From the NCBI GenBank assembly GCA_023374025.1, contig SIJG01000132.1, forward strand, positions 217,453-281,452: DNA of 64,000 nucleotides, written 5' to 3'. Below the pieces are notes generated by a model, which saw only the letters and a list, made by a program, of their open reading frames with translations, was not told the origin of the DNA and searched no databases. This document shows, in pieces, positions 31,644 to 43,333 of the stretch (the stretch's first letter is position 1; each line of letters opens with the position of its first letter). This DNA comes from Heterodera schachtii (Eukaryota; Nematoda; Chromadorea; Rhabditida; Heteroderidae). The position numbers were made by a program, and so were the translations under genes.

Positions 31644-31865
31644 GTAAGATTCACAAATTCATTTTTGGTAAGAAATTAAAGAATCAGTAGAATTGGTCTC
31701 ATTTACAAAACTTTTTGGATGGGTGAAATGAAAGGGACAGTTAAAGCCAATTTAACTCTAGAAAATGTAAAACTTCCCCCAAAAACGTTTCATTTTTTTT
31801 GTAAAAATTGGGGAAATGCTAAAAATCGGAAATTCAAACTCAAATTTCCTATGCTCCGTTCTCAC

Positions 31866-32005
31866 CTATTTGCTTCTGCTGTTGCTGCTCATCCGCTGGG
31901 CTGCGCATGGCCATTTTGGGCGCGTCAGCAAAAGGAAAATGATGTAGCCCAGGGAGAACCGTCCGTCTAAGGCCCAGAATGTGCGGGGAAGGGTATTTAA
32001 CATTA
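31866..32005 (-). CDS. Coding-like island (two open minus frames), unidentified
   Basis: A GC-rich block is bounded by a CCTTAG acceptor-like site (about 31969) and a GTGAGA donor-like site (about 31868). One frame gives PFADAPKMAMRSPADEQQQQ, another gives SLGYIIFLLLTRPKWPC with a membrane-like segment and a stop. The plus strand is also open. The strand is undecided. Confidence 0.3.
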
Positions 32006-32489
32006 TTAAAAAATCGAATTTTAAAGATTCCATGCCAGGGCACAGCCCGAAATAGGATCTACTAACAATGATTTTACGAAAAAATTCATGATAAACTGGA
32101 AGGTCCGGAGATGCTGAGACAGGCGTCGCCGGAAAAAATTAGAAAATTTTCTTTTGAAAAATAGTAATTCATCATTTAATTTTCAACACGAAAAAATTTT
32201 TGGGGGAAAAACTGGCGGGGGATGGGGAGAGAATTGAAGCCGACCCCTAGAAATAATAGGCTTTGACGGTTTATTTTCCGCTTCATTCCGACGGCTTTTT
32301 GTGCACTTCATATTTTTTGGAAATTTTTTTGGAAAACAGTAATATTGGAAAAATCGATAGAAAATTTTAATTTTTTTGTTTTCTTATAAGATTTTTTGAT
32401 TTTTTACAAAATTAAAAAAAATGGAGGAGTGGGACAGGAACGAACTGTGCTCCCCGGTTCGTCATGCCTTTTTGCTTTGGCCTTCTTAC

Positions 32490-32633
32490 CACGTGCAGTC
32501 GTTTGACGTCGTCGTTTTGGCCCCGTGAAATCTCTCTGATCAGCACATTGCTGGCGTTGAGGTCGCGGTGCATGGTCTTTTTGATGTGCATCAGCCGAAG
32601 CGCATCCGCCCAATTGGAGCAACACATCGGTGG
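32490..32633 (-). pseudogene. Protein kinase catalytic-loop exon, minus-strand copy
   Basis: Equivalent to 9073-9215: starts after AATAG with ATDVLLQL, then one extra G in GGGCGG shifts the frame before ADALRLMHIKKTMHRDLNAS and NVLIREISRGQNDDVKRLH. It ends at GTAAGA. No neighbouring kinase exons were found, so this is an isolated fragment. Confidence 0.8.
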
Positions 32634-32689
32634 CTATTCTGGAAAAATCGGGGGAAAATTTTTTAGAAAATATGAGTATTTTTAGTATA

Positions 32690-33595
32690 ATTTATGACAT
32701 TGCCAATCAAACGCCTTCAAAAACATAAATTTTTGTAAAAATATGTATTTTTCGCAAATTTTTTGATTTTTTGCACCCAAATTACTGAAACTGGTGTCTT
32801 TATTGAGCCTCACTCCCAAATAATTTGGCAAAAAAATAAAGAAACCACAAAAAAATTTTAAGCCCCACGGAAATTTTTTTTTGCAGATTCCATTTTTCAA
32901 ATTTTCAGTAATTTTTTCTTTTGTATACACATTCTAATTTTATGTCACCAAAAAATTTTTTGTTGTTTTTTTGAATATGGGAAGTCAGAAAGTGCAAATT
33001 TTATTTCTCCCCTCACCAAAAAAAATTCATGTTCTAATGGAAAATTTTTAGAAAATATCAGATAATTTTTGTGTGTATTTATCGCCCAGCCCATCCCGCC
33101 CTGCAACAACAAAAAAATTAAGTGAATTTTTTTTATTAAAGTAATTTTTTCGCAAAAGTCTTGACATTTTTTTGCACCCAAATTATTCAAAAAGGTGTCA
33201 TTCTTGAGCCTCCCTTCCAGGGACGGTCCCAGGGTTTAGGCCTTGGCCAGGCCAACAACCTCTTGCGGCGCGCTTAAAAAAAATTTTTTTTTTTAGGTGA
33301 ACGGGAGGGGTCGGGGAAAATCCTGCAACTATTATTATTTTTAACAGATTTTCACCAAAAATTGCTTTTTTTTTATGGATTAGAAAATTTGGGAGGAGCT
33401 CTAGTAGGGGGCATTCAAGATTCAATGTTCCTCTCAACATACATTCAAAAAAAATCTTTAAGTCAAAACCAAAATTTACCCCTCGAAAATTTTTTTTTCG
33501 TTTTTCATTCCCCCCCCCCCCCCCTTTACCAAGCCAGAAATCTTACATGAAAATGGGGCCGGGTCAACCGAAAATTTTGCGTAGGGTTCGGAGTA
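32690..33595. other. AT-rich stretch with poly-C tract, no gene seen
   Basis: It contains a direct duplication of about 50 bp (TTTTTGCACCCAAATTA with AAGGTGTC or TGGTGTC, near 32770 and 33170) and a C-run at about 33510. No supported exon. Confidence 0.45.
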
Positions 33596-33601
33596 GTATA
33601 G

Positions 33602-33693
33602 GGTCGCAGGGGCAGGGGTCTGGGACCCCTACCCCTGCGACCTATCACATAGGCAGGGGTCTGGGACCCCTGCCCCTAGAACCTATCACATGG
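33602..33693. repeat. Tandem G-rich perfect hairpins
   Basis: Hairpin 1 (33602-33642) has a 19-bp stem starting GGTCGCAGGGG with one mismatch and a TGG loop. Hairpin 2 (33652-33674) has a 10-bp stem GGCAGGGGTC, also with a TGG loop. Each is followed by ACCTATCACAT. The strand also carries G-runs that could form quadruplexes. Confidence 0.85.
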
Positions 33694-33867
33694 GTTACCC
33701 CCCTATCCATGACCCTGAAATGGCAAAGAAAAAACAATTATGCTGTAGCCTTTGCTAAAGTAAAATTGGGAAAGGGGGGATAAATCGAAGCGGCTACGTT
33801 TTTTTGCGGGATAAAAACGCCGGGAATGGGGAGGGCACGGGGAATGCAAATCGTTTTGTGTGATTTA

Positions 33868-34339
33868 TAGGGTGCGGATTTTTCATGGCAAAAAATGCCA
33901 AAATAATTAACTAAATAGTGATAAAAAAATGCCAAAATAGTGGCGAAAATAATAGCGTAAAAACTTCCAAATTTAGAGTTTATTTTTTTAAAAATAGCTG
34001 TTTTATAAATTGAAAATGATTTAAAATTAAAGCAAATAATTTTATTCATTGATTGCAATTACAAATGAGGTATACATTTCCTATCCAATATTTTCTTAGC
34101 AAATATTGACCAAAAATTTTTTATGGGGAAGAATTTTTGAGAAAATTTCCAATTCTTAGGGGGGTGTATTTTTGAAAATTTGAAAATTTTTAGTGGCAAA
34201 GCTCAAAATAATGATTCCTAGTGATGAATAGTGGCGCTAAAATAAAGAATTTCTGAGCTAAAATTATGTTTTTCATGCATTTCTCGTCGAAATAAAGCCG
34301 CAGAAAAAATCATTAAAAAAACTAAAAATCCACACCCTA
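33868..34339. mobile_element. 472-bp hAT-like MITE adjacent to the gap
   Basis: The left end TAGGGTGCGGATTTTT mirrors the right end AAAAATCCACACCCTA with one mismatch. Only three bases remain after it before the N run, so the target duplication cannot be tested. Confidence 0.7.
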
Positions 34340-34342
34340 CTG

Positions 34343-35301
34343 NNNNNNNNNNNNNNNNNNNNNNNNNNNNNNNNNNNNNNNNNNNNNNNNNNNNNNNNNN
34401 NNNNNNNNNNNNNNNNNNNNNNNNNNNNNNNNNNNNNNNNNNNNNNNNNNNNNNNNNNNNNNNNNNNNNNNNNNNNNNNNNNNNNNNNNNNNNNNNNNNN
34501 NNNNNNNNNNNNNNNNNNNNNNNNNNNNNNNNNNNNNNNNNNNNNNNNNNNNNNNNNNNNNNNNNNNNNNNNNNNNNNNNNNNNNNNNNNNNNNNNNNNN
34601 NNNNNNNNNNNNNNNNNNNNNNNNNNNNNNNNNNNNNNNNNNNNNNNNNNNNNNNNNNNNNNNNNNNNNNNNNNNNNNNNNNNNNNNNNNNNNNNNNNNN
34701 NNNNNNNNNNNNNNNNNNNNNNNNNNNNNNNNNNNNNNNNNNNNNNNNNNNNNNNNNNNNNNNNNNNNNNNNNNNNNNNNNNNNNNNNNNNNNNNNNNNN
34801 NNNNNNNNNNNNNNNNNNNNNNNNNNNNNNNNNNNNNNNNNNNNNNNNNNNNNNNNNNNNNNNNNNNNNNNNNNNNNNNNNNNNNNNNNNNNNNNNNNNN
34901 NNNNNNNNNNNNNNNNNNNNNNNNNNNNNNNNNNNNNNNNNNNNNNNNNNNNNNNNNNNNNNNNNNNNNNNNNNNNNNNNNNNNNNNNNNNNNNNNNNNN
35001 NNNNNNNNNNNNNNNNNNNNNNNNNNNNNNNNNNNNNNNNNNNNNNNNNNNNNNNNNNNNNNNNNNNNNNNNNNNNNNNNNNNNNNNNNNNNNNNNNNNN
35101 NNNNNNNNNNNNNNNNNNNNNNNNNNNNNNNNNNNNNNNNNNNNNNNNNNNNNNNNNNNNNNNNNNNNNNNNNNNNNNNNNNNNNNNNNNNNNNNNNNNN
35201 NNNNNNNNNNNNNNNNNNNNNNNNNNNNNNNNNNNNNNNNNNNNNNNNNNNNNNNNNNNNNNNNNNNNNNNNNNNNNNNNNNNNNNNNNNNNNNNNNNNN
35301 N
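34343..35301. other. Assembly gap (959 N)
   Basis: A run of undetermined bases. Long frames crossing it are artefacts of N translation. The sequence right of the gap (35302-35345, minus strand NHYEELLQDFFPL) looks exon-like and continues into the gap. Confidence 0.98.
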
Positions 35302-35974
35302 GCAAAGGGAAGAAGTCTTGAAGCAATTCCTCATAGTGATTAGAGGTTTAATATAAGTTAAACACATTTGCTTAAAATACAATAACTGGGTATTTTCTAA
35401 TTATATTATTATAATTGATATTGTGTTGTACATTTTATAAAGAAAAAATGCTTATTATAATGGTTTCAAATTGCGAAAAGAAAATTTCTTTTTTAAATTA
35501 TAATATTACTTTGAGTATTTTACTTACGTATTTTGTTTAACATTAATTTAACTGTGTAATATATAATTCTGTTATTAAAAATAATAAAATTTTGAGTTTT
35601 AAAAAAAATAAATTATATAATTTATAAATTGATAATTTAATTTTGCGAATCTAATTTGATTCCAAACTAAATTATGTTTTAAGGTTGCCATACTAATATT
35701 ACTTTATATATGTTTTTTTTAATGATTAAAATTTCACATCTGAATTTCCATTAATTTGAACCATTTGAATATTTCTTCGTTTTTATGTTTATTCCTTTAT
35801 AATTTATTTTACTATCTTTTGTATTATGAAAATTAATAATTAATTTATATTTATAACAATTTTTTCGTAGAGAAATATCTTCAGTTATTAAACAGTTTAA
35901 TATTGAATTAAATTTTTTATTCAGGTTGATTTTTCCGGGCCCTTTTGTTTTAAAGATTTTTCATTTTCCTGTAG

Positions 35975-36097
35975 GGGCTGATGATTTGGATATGCGGTGT
36001 CAAATTTTTTTCTTGAATTGTATCAAGCCAATTATCGATGTTTCACGAAATGATGTAATAGTCTTGGACCAATTAGTATTTCATAACAAGTGTTTGG
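35975..36097 (+). CDS. Putative exon, LIM-domain-like
   Basis: Bounded by TTTCCTGTAG and G|GTTAGT, it is open for 41 codons: ADDLDMRCQIFFLNCIKPII followed by DVSRNDVIVLDQLVFHNKCL. The spacing C-x-K-P-I...V-x-x-LD...F-H-x-x-C resembles half of a LIM zinc-binding domain, although one expected CxxC cysteine is Phe. Identification is tentative. Confidence 0.35.
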
Positions 36098-38210
36098 GTT
36101 AGTAATTTATAAAAAAATAATTTTATACTTATAATTTTTTCTAAATAGATTATGTATATGATATTTTCATTCTATCAGGCTAATTGAGGAATTTATAAGT
36201 TTGCTGTATTGAGCATAATTAAATAGGAGCTGTTGATTATTCATTTACATATATGATTTGGTTTTTTTCAATATTTCTGTCATAATATTATATTTTTTTC
36301 AATTTTAAATCAACATGGATTTGTTTTTGCGTTCGATTGAATTATTCTTGCTTCAAAATCATTTTAATTTATTTTTTATAATTTATTGCATTATATTATT
36401 TGAACAGATGTAAAAAAACTTTTTTTATATGGATATAAGAATAAAATTTAATTGAGATTTCTAAGTTTTAGTTGAATTTCATATTTAATATTAAATGTTG
36501 AACATTTATTTTATTAGTCAATAGAGGTTTAATTTCGTTAATTTTCTTTAATTAAAAATTTAATGTATTTCAAATTTTCAACTTAGCTGATTGCTGTCAG
36601 TCTTCATTTCCATCGAATTGTTTTTGTTATTTTTCTTTTTGATTATTTTTTCATTATAAATTAAATCTTTTAGCTGTCTATTGAGACATTAATTATTAAA
36701 TTAAATTAACATTTAATAATTTAATAACCTCGTTGGCGAATTGCATTTGGTGGTTAGTTTGGGAAGAAACAGTTTTTTTTTAATTCTTCTAGATCATTCA
36801 AGGTTATTACTATATATTTTATTAACCTAATAAGTTCATTTAAGTTATGTTTAATTCATTTACGCTAAAAGTAAAGAATCAGCATTATTTATGTAAATTT
36901 ATTTGTCGTTGCATTAATTGCTTTATGATTTTATGAAGTTAAAAATTTTTTAAATGACGTTTAATTATTCTGCAAATTATTCAGTAACAATCTGGCTAAT
37001 ATGAAAATTTTATAACAATAATTTTTTATTTGTTGTTGGTATAAAAATAAATAATTAATTTTTACTACATTGATTTCTCAAGTTCGTTTCTAAAGTTTCT
37101 TGGTAAAATTTTGAGCCCCATATTTAATGTTTATTTTGAAATTTATTAATCCTATTTTATTTTTATTTTGAATTGTGGAGTCATTTAAAATAGTTTATTA
37201 ATAATACTTTTGAAATCTTATATATTTTTTTACCATTCTCAGGGGGTATGTTTTGAAAAATGTAGGGTCGATCGGATTTTTTAAGATTAATTATTTATCG
37301 ACGAGAAGTTCGAAAAAATGAAAAATTTACAGTTAATTCTGAGCATTTTTCTATTTCATTAAAATCAAGTTTTTATAATATTGTATAAATCAACAATCTT
37401 TTGTTCGTTTAAATTCCATGCTGAACATATCGAAATAAACGAATGTGAAGTGAAGTTTTCAAGTCCATTTGTGAACAAATGTCATTTGGTTATATTTTCC
37501 ATTCATTTTTTATTATTAAATAATTCATTTAATGATTCGATATGCTTACAAATATATAAAATTTTGTATTTATTTAAATCAAAAATAATTTTAAGTATTA
37601 TTTTTTCAAAAATTTTGAAATTTATAATTTTATTTAATTTGTTTTAACTTTAAAAAAATAAATCAAAATTAATTTTATTGTCTTGATTAACACACCAAGA
37701 CAATGAAACTCATAAAAATTATGGACAAAAAAACCCATGGACGAAATATGGACAAAAACGCTGAAATATGAACAAAAAATATGAAAATATGGAAAAACAT
37801 TTCTGAAAATTGGTTTGATTTTTTTGAAAAAATTCCTAAACTCATTAAATTTTTGTCATAAAAAAAAATCATTATAATACATGAATATTATAGAATTTGA
37901 TAATTGAAGCGTAATATTTATTTTTTACAAAAAAAAATATGAACTCAGAAAATTTGTAAAATTTTTTGCAAAAAAAAATTATTTTTATTAAAATTTTCTC
38001 TTGAATTTTTTTAAATTTAGTATTTTTTCTAAAAATTTTCCATTTCAGGGGCGTGTTTTCCAAAAATTACTAAAGAAATTTCCTTCTTTAGGGGTGTATT
38101 TTCTGTAAAAATGCCGAAAATGGAAAATATGGAATTAAAATGACATCCTAGAAGCATGGTTCAAAAATATTTATTGTAAAAACTGATGCTTGTTGAAAAG
38201 GATGTTAAAA

Positions 38211-38332
38211 TTAATGAATGAATAAGACTTTATCTGCCTTGAGGGCAATGCCAATGATGCGAAAGACCGAATTTGCCGCATCATTTTGTATTGATTTAAT
38301 TAATGGATTGGAGAGGGTAAAGAGACAAAACA
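38211..38332 (-). CDS. Putative terminal exon, unidentified
   Basis: After an AATTTCAG acceptor the minus strand reads FCLFTLSNPLIKSIQNDAAN then SVFRIIGIALKADKVLFIH and TAA. A GC-richer island in very AT-rich DNA. No family recognised. Confidence 0.35.
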
Positions 38333-38917
38333 CTGAAATTTTTGTTCAAATTTCCCAAAATTAATTATTTTTAGGTGCCAATAATATCTAAAATAGCTGC
38401 TACAAATTTAAAACTTTGGGATAGATTCTCTAAAATATTAAAACTTAGGAATAGGTTCTATGTTTTTGATTCTACTCACTCAGTCATTTTCTGGAGTGCA
38501 CTTATACCCATTCGAAGCACCAAAAAGATCCATTTGAATGAATGTTAAAGGTAGATTTTTGGATTTCTTGCACTTTAATTAATACACAATTTGTTTTTGA
38601 TTTATGATTTGAATAAAATAGTTATAAATATTTTCTAAAATTTTGCATTTCGGGATAATAAAATTAAATCAATCTCCATTTATATTAAATTTTTTAACCT
38701 TTTTCTTTATATTAACATTAAAAAATATTATAGACTAACTTATTTTTCTAAAATTATTAAATACAATATGTATAAATCTTTAGATTAATTTTGAAATTAG
38801 TTATTTAGCATAAGTTTTTTCATTTTCCCAAAAAATTTAAAAAAATTTGTATTTTATTTAGTTTAACTTTTTTCAAGTAAATAATTCCCAAACATTCATT
38901 ATAATTTTATTGTATGA

Positions 38918-39112
38918 TCAACATCAAAGCAACCTGATGAAAGTTTATACGTTATCACTGATATAATTGAAGGCAATTATCTTATGTACGAATAAATATT
39001 TAATTATTAAATTTGTTTTAGAAAAATTGTAATTATTATATTTTTTATTGTAGATTATAGTTTTTATTTCCAATAGGATTTCGGCAATGGTAGACGGTCT
39101 TGAAGGCCTGGG
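38918..39112 (+). CDS. Putative exons, possibly kinase-hinge-like
   Basis: 38918-38995 reads KQPDESLYVITDIIEGNYLM before a stop, reminiscent of a kinase beta-5/hinge segment. 39079-39112, bounded by TTTCCAATAG and G|GTAGGA, reads ISAMVDGLEGL. The pair could belong together but phases and borders are not proven. Confidence 0.2.
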
Positions 39113-39433
39113 TAGGAAATTTTTCTAAGCTTATCAATTTCTTAAGTCTTTTTTAAATTGCTATTATAATTTTCATATGTTTTTGGCTTCTTTCTTTTTT
39201 TAAACAAATTTTGCATACATTTTTAATTAAAAATTTTTTTTTATTAAATAATGAATTAATTATAATTTAGATAAATTAGTTTATACAATTTTTAAACTCT
39301 TATTTATCTATGAAATTTCGATTATCTTTTTAACAATTAAATAGTTTAATAAAAGCTGATTTTATTTATAAATCAATGCTTATAATTTAGTATTTTTATC
39401 TTTATCTCTTATTTGTTATTTATAATGATTGTA

Positions 39434-40790
39434 ACCGATTTCTCGGGATCGGGAATAGGTAGGAATCTGAAATTTTGCATACTTATGCACCCTGGGACGG
39501 GGCATCCGGGAAAAATACGGATTTTCCGGTCCGATGGCCAACTGAGTCCCAGGGATTAAAAACGTAATTTTGCTTGCAGTTGAGGGCCCATAACTTTTTT
39601 TCGGAAACTCTAATCAAAAAGTTTCCGCTGGTAGGGACCTAAGTTGAAGTGTTTTCTAAAAATCAAAAAAAATTCCAGGCTTTTATCTCTAATAGTGAAG
39701 GCTGTAGGTTCGTGAACTTTTTCAGTACCAACTTTGTCCAGTTCAGTCCCCGTCGAATAACTCATTAAGCTTTGATCTGAGCGGGGGGTGACCAGCAGAC
39801 TTATTGTAGAGTTTTGAAAGCCCGATTTTTCCAGATTTTAAAATTTCGAAAATTTTCAAAATTTTTCGAGTTAGGCCTAAAAGTCGGTTTTTGGGTTTTT
39901 GAATTTTAGGATTTTTTAACGATTTTTCTCGGGAAAACGGAGACGACTTTTGGGAAGCAGTTTTTCGAGCTCTATCGACTGGTATTTTTTTCGGAAAAAT
40001 TTCGGTTTTTTCCCGGAAATAGAAAAAATTTTTGGCCTAAGCGGGACATTTGAGTCCCGGGCTCATAACTCGTCAGGGTTTGCTAGGCCCCCTAGAAATT
40101 TTCGAAAATTTTTTTTTGGGGCCAAAATGGGGGTGAAAAAAATTTTTCTGGGGTATTTTGAGGTGCTGAGCACGAATATGATGTTTGTTTTTTGTTACAG
40201 AATTTTTGGAATTTTTTAAAAATTCGAATAATTTTTCAATTTTTTGACCCTTGGAAATTTTTGGTTAAAGTTTGAAAATTCATAACTCGGTGAAGGATTT
40301 GTCAATTTAAGTGAATTAAAGCTTTAAAAATAGAGTAAAATCAGGAGAATTTTATGCTTTTTATTTGGATTTCTATCTTCTAAAGAAAAAAAGTTATTCC
40401 AGAATTTCTGGAAATTTTCGATTTTTCAGAAAAAAATTCAGAACTCGGTTCTGAAAAGTCACTCGTGAAAAGAGAAATACTACAAAAATCCGCAATTTTT
40501 TTCTCTATAAGATAAATTTTATTTGGTATTTTTATCACTTTTTTTAAAAAAGATACAAAAATAAAAGTGATTTTGGGATTCGGGATCAAAGGGGGGTGAC
40601 CAGGATTTTTGAGTGGAAAAATTTTTTCACCCAAAATCTTCCAAAAACATGTCATTAGGGGTTATTTGGGCCGCTGATCACGAATACGTAATCAAATTTT
40701 ACTTTTGACATCGTTAAAACCTCAGAATCCCTGTGTGATTGGGGATTCTGAGGGGGTGGGTGCAGCAGGTTCGGATCCGGGCGGTGTTCA
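39434..40790. repeat. Dispersed repeat, long copy, with hairpin and B-box-like motif
   Basis: Moderate-GC sequence in AT-rich host DNA. Its last about 270 bp (40590-40860) match 43736-44020. The shared part contains CTCAGAATCCC and GGGGATTCTGAG (11-bp hairpin) and GGTTCGGATCC, one base from the Pol III B-box consensus. Phrases such as CCATAACTTTTTTTC and TCATAACTCG recur inside. No coding capacity. Confidence 0.65.
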
Positions 40791-40799
40791 TTATTTTTC

Positions 40800-41114
40800 G
40801 CTATATTTTTCTGTTAATTTTCAATGTTTTTTAATTAATTTGAAGATTTGTTGTAAATAATTTAATTTATTTTTTGATGAATAAAAGTTTGATTTTAAAA
40901 TTAATTATTATTATTTTGAATTAAGAATTTCGTGTATTTTTTAAATTTAAAAATTTTTGTTGTATATTTTTTATTTTAAAAAGAATTGTTTATTGTTTTA
41001 ATTAATTAATAATGTTTTAATGCAAAATTAATTAATTATTAAATTAAAGAATTCATTTTTATTTAATTTGAATTTTTAACAAAAAATCCTTGAATTTATT
41101 CAACAATCAAAAAA
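40800..41114. other. AT-rich stretch
   Basis: TTAATTAATT-rich sequence between the repeat and the RGG gene; nothing assignable. Confidence 0.5.
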
Positions 41115-41964
41115 TTAACAAAGATAAAAGGGGCCGATTGTCACGGTTGCCCCGGTGGATCCGCCTCCACCCCTCCCGCCTCCCCTCCCGCCTCCTCTCC
41201 CGCCTCGATCGCATCTTCCTCCACCGCGGCCGCGATTCTTTGCGCCTTCCGTTCCTTTTTTGTCTTTCCCTCCTTTTCGTCCCCTGCCGTTTCGCTAAAA
41301 AATCACAAATCACGTGATTTTTTCACTTTTTGTATATTTTGGTGCTTAATTCGTAACTAATAAATAAACCAATACCTATATGTTTTTCGGGGTTGCTGAT
41401 CACTAGAAACCGAAAAAAGCACCAAAAATCACGAAAAGGCACTATAATAGGCACCAAAAAATTGAAAAAAGGCACGAGAATCCCGAAAAAGGTATGAAAA
41501 AAGGCATTTAAAAAAATTATTCCAGTGTATTTTGTGATAATTTTTCAATTCATTTCTTAGGGGTGTATTTTCCTGATTTTATTTCATTTTTAATGTAATT
41601 TTCCTTAAAAACGCCAAAAAGGCACCAAAACGGCAAAATGCCAAAAAGCCATTTAAGGCACAAAATCCCGAAAAAGGCAAAAAAAGGCATAATGTGTCTC
41701 CAGACTCCCCTTTTATATGTATGAAATGTACCCCCCTACCTTTCGGTTGCCATGCCCTCGCGCTCCACCACCTCCATCTCGGTTGCCATTGGCATTTTTT
41801 TTGCCCTTTTTTGCTCCATCTCCATTTTCTTTGCCATTGTTACTGTTGCTGGTGTTATTGTTGGCATTTTCTTTGCCGTTGTTACTGTTGCTGGTGTTAT
41901 TGTTGGCATTTTCTTTGCCGTTGTTACTGTTGTTGGTGTTATTGAATTTTGACGAATTGTTCAC
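41115..41964 (-). CDS. Asn-rich/RGG-rich protein, last two exons (partial gene)
   Basis: Exon 41964-41740 (75 codons) follows an ATTTAG acceptor. It starts VNNSSKFNNTNNSNNGKE, contains three imperfect repeats of a 16-residue NSNNGKENANNNTS unit, then a Lys-rich part and RDGGGGARGHGNRK before GTAGGG. Exon 41294-41115 starts after TTTTTTAG and continues in phase 0 with RNGRGRKGGKDKKG, then RGRGGGRCDRGGRGGGRGGG and a terminal VTIGPFYLC-stop. RGG/RG-rich tails usually bind RNA and promote condensates; nuclear or granule localisation is inferred. The two exons' compositions match across the splice, supporting the model. Upstream exons are not found in 41965-42660. Confidence 0.6.
41821..41950. repeat. 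48-bp tandem repeat coding for the Asn-rich units
   Basis: Three tandem copies of a 48-bp unit containing GCCATTTTC/GCCGTTGTTACTGTTG (plus strand) lie inside the minus-strand exon. The period is a multiple of three and keeps the frame. Confidence 0.85.
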
Positions 41965-42659
41965 CTAAATTTGTTCTTTTGGCCCTGTCTGTCTCTTCAA
42001 TTTTCATTTCAAAAATAGTAAAAATGGAAATATTTGTGCAATTTCCATCGTTTATTCACTCTGATTTTCAAAAATCTATGAATATCTAAATTTCCAATTT
42101 CGGCAAGTTTTTTCATTTAAAAGAGCCGTGAGTTTTTTAGGCTTTTGAACCATTCAACGCCAAAATAAAAATGCCAGCTTTAAAATTTAAAATTCATTTA
42201 ATTCAGATTTATCTTTTCATAATTTGGAATGTTTTTTTCCAATTTTTTAAATAGGTAACTCAAGCGCAAAAAAAGGTTTTTTTTTTATTTACAGCGCCAC
42301 ATTGATTTTTCTATTCAAATTTCTCGTGTTTGTGATGGTGTGCGTTATTGATTAATCTCTCTTTTTTTTTTGTTTATGGAAAGTTTTTGTGGGTGAAAAA
42401 TCCTTTTTGTAAACATTTTTTATAATTTGTACTCAAATTTTAAATTTCCGGCCTCCTGTTCCCAATAATTTTTTTGGAAAAAGCGTGCAGAAAATATATT
42501 TGTAATTTTTTTTCATTTGGAATATAATTTTCCTAAATGGTAATTTTAAATCTCAAATTTTTTTGTAAAAATTTTTTTTTTCTTGCAATTTGCCTTTGTT
42601 TAACAAATAATTCACTTTTGTTATTTCATTTTTTGATTACTTTCACAATTTCCGCTTTG

Positions 42660-42778
42660 TGTTAACGACGTTTTTTATGGAAATATTTCCTTTTTTGACC
42701 ATGCAACTCGGCCTCAAATTCGGATTGCTTTCGTGTGCTGGTGGACAAACATTTCAATGACAAAAACAGATTGATGCT
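42660..42778 (+). pseudogene. F-box-like exon, copy A of array
   Basis: Recognisable as NDV-[Y/W]MD-F-FFDHA-QLGLK through VDKHFND, but indels split it into frames (for example CVNDVFYGNISFFDH, then WWTNISM out of frame). It ends near GTAAGT at 42779. Decayed. Confidence 0.65.
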
Positions 42779-43333
42779 GTAAGTTTCAATCTTTTCACAT
42801 TGCCCGGTAAAAATGTTCCTATCACTGTTTTTCTAAAACTCAAGTTTTCAAATTTTCATTTTGTTCAAAGATAATTAAAACAATCTTATTGTAGTTCCAA
42901 TACACTGAAATAAAACAGATTATGACAAATATTTTGATTTATCTGATGCTCCAATTTTGTTCGCTTTTTCAATTTTATTACACCGGCAAGACCCTTAACG
43001 ATGATGTATTAAATTTTTAAACCATAAACCCATTTTTACCGAAAATGTCAAAAATAATTGCTTAATAAAAATTTTTTAAAGTAAATTATTTTTTGACGAA
43101 TAAATGTTTGAATGTAAAATTAATTAATTTTTTTTATTATTTTATGTTTTATTTTAATTTGAATTTATCAAATAATTAATTTTATTTCGATTGCAATAAA
43201 TTATAAATAAATATATGCTTTAAATTATTTTCAATAAATAAAAGGAAGAAATTATTTTAAAATTTTTAAAAAGTATTAATGCATTCAATTTCTAATCCTT
43301 AAATAATTCCTTTATTTTTTTGTTTTAAACAAT

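Larger units (their letters stand above)
35346..39411. other. Very AT-rich DNA with sparse exon-like islands
   Basis: About four-fifths A+T with dense stops in all frames. Apart from the islands listed separately (35975, 38211, 38918, 39079), a weaker one is on the minus strand at about 36732-36790 (KLFLPKLTTKCNSPT, donor GTTATT). No mobile-element ends were resolved. Confidence 0.5.

Noticed and set aside
34273..35382. Frames of more than 300 codons on the minus strand
   Set aside because: They cross the N run; translation of N gives an artificial open frame.
41090..41317. Plus-strand 75-codon Arg/Leu-rich frame
   Set aside because: Antisense of the RGG-coding exon; the minus strand has the acceptor, stop and compositional continuity.
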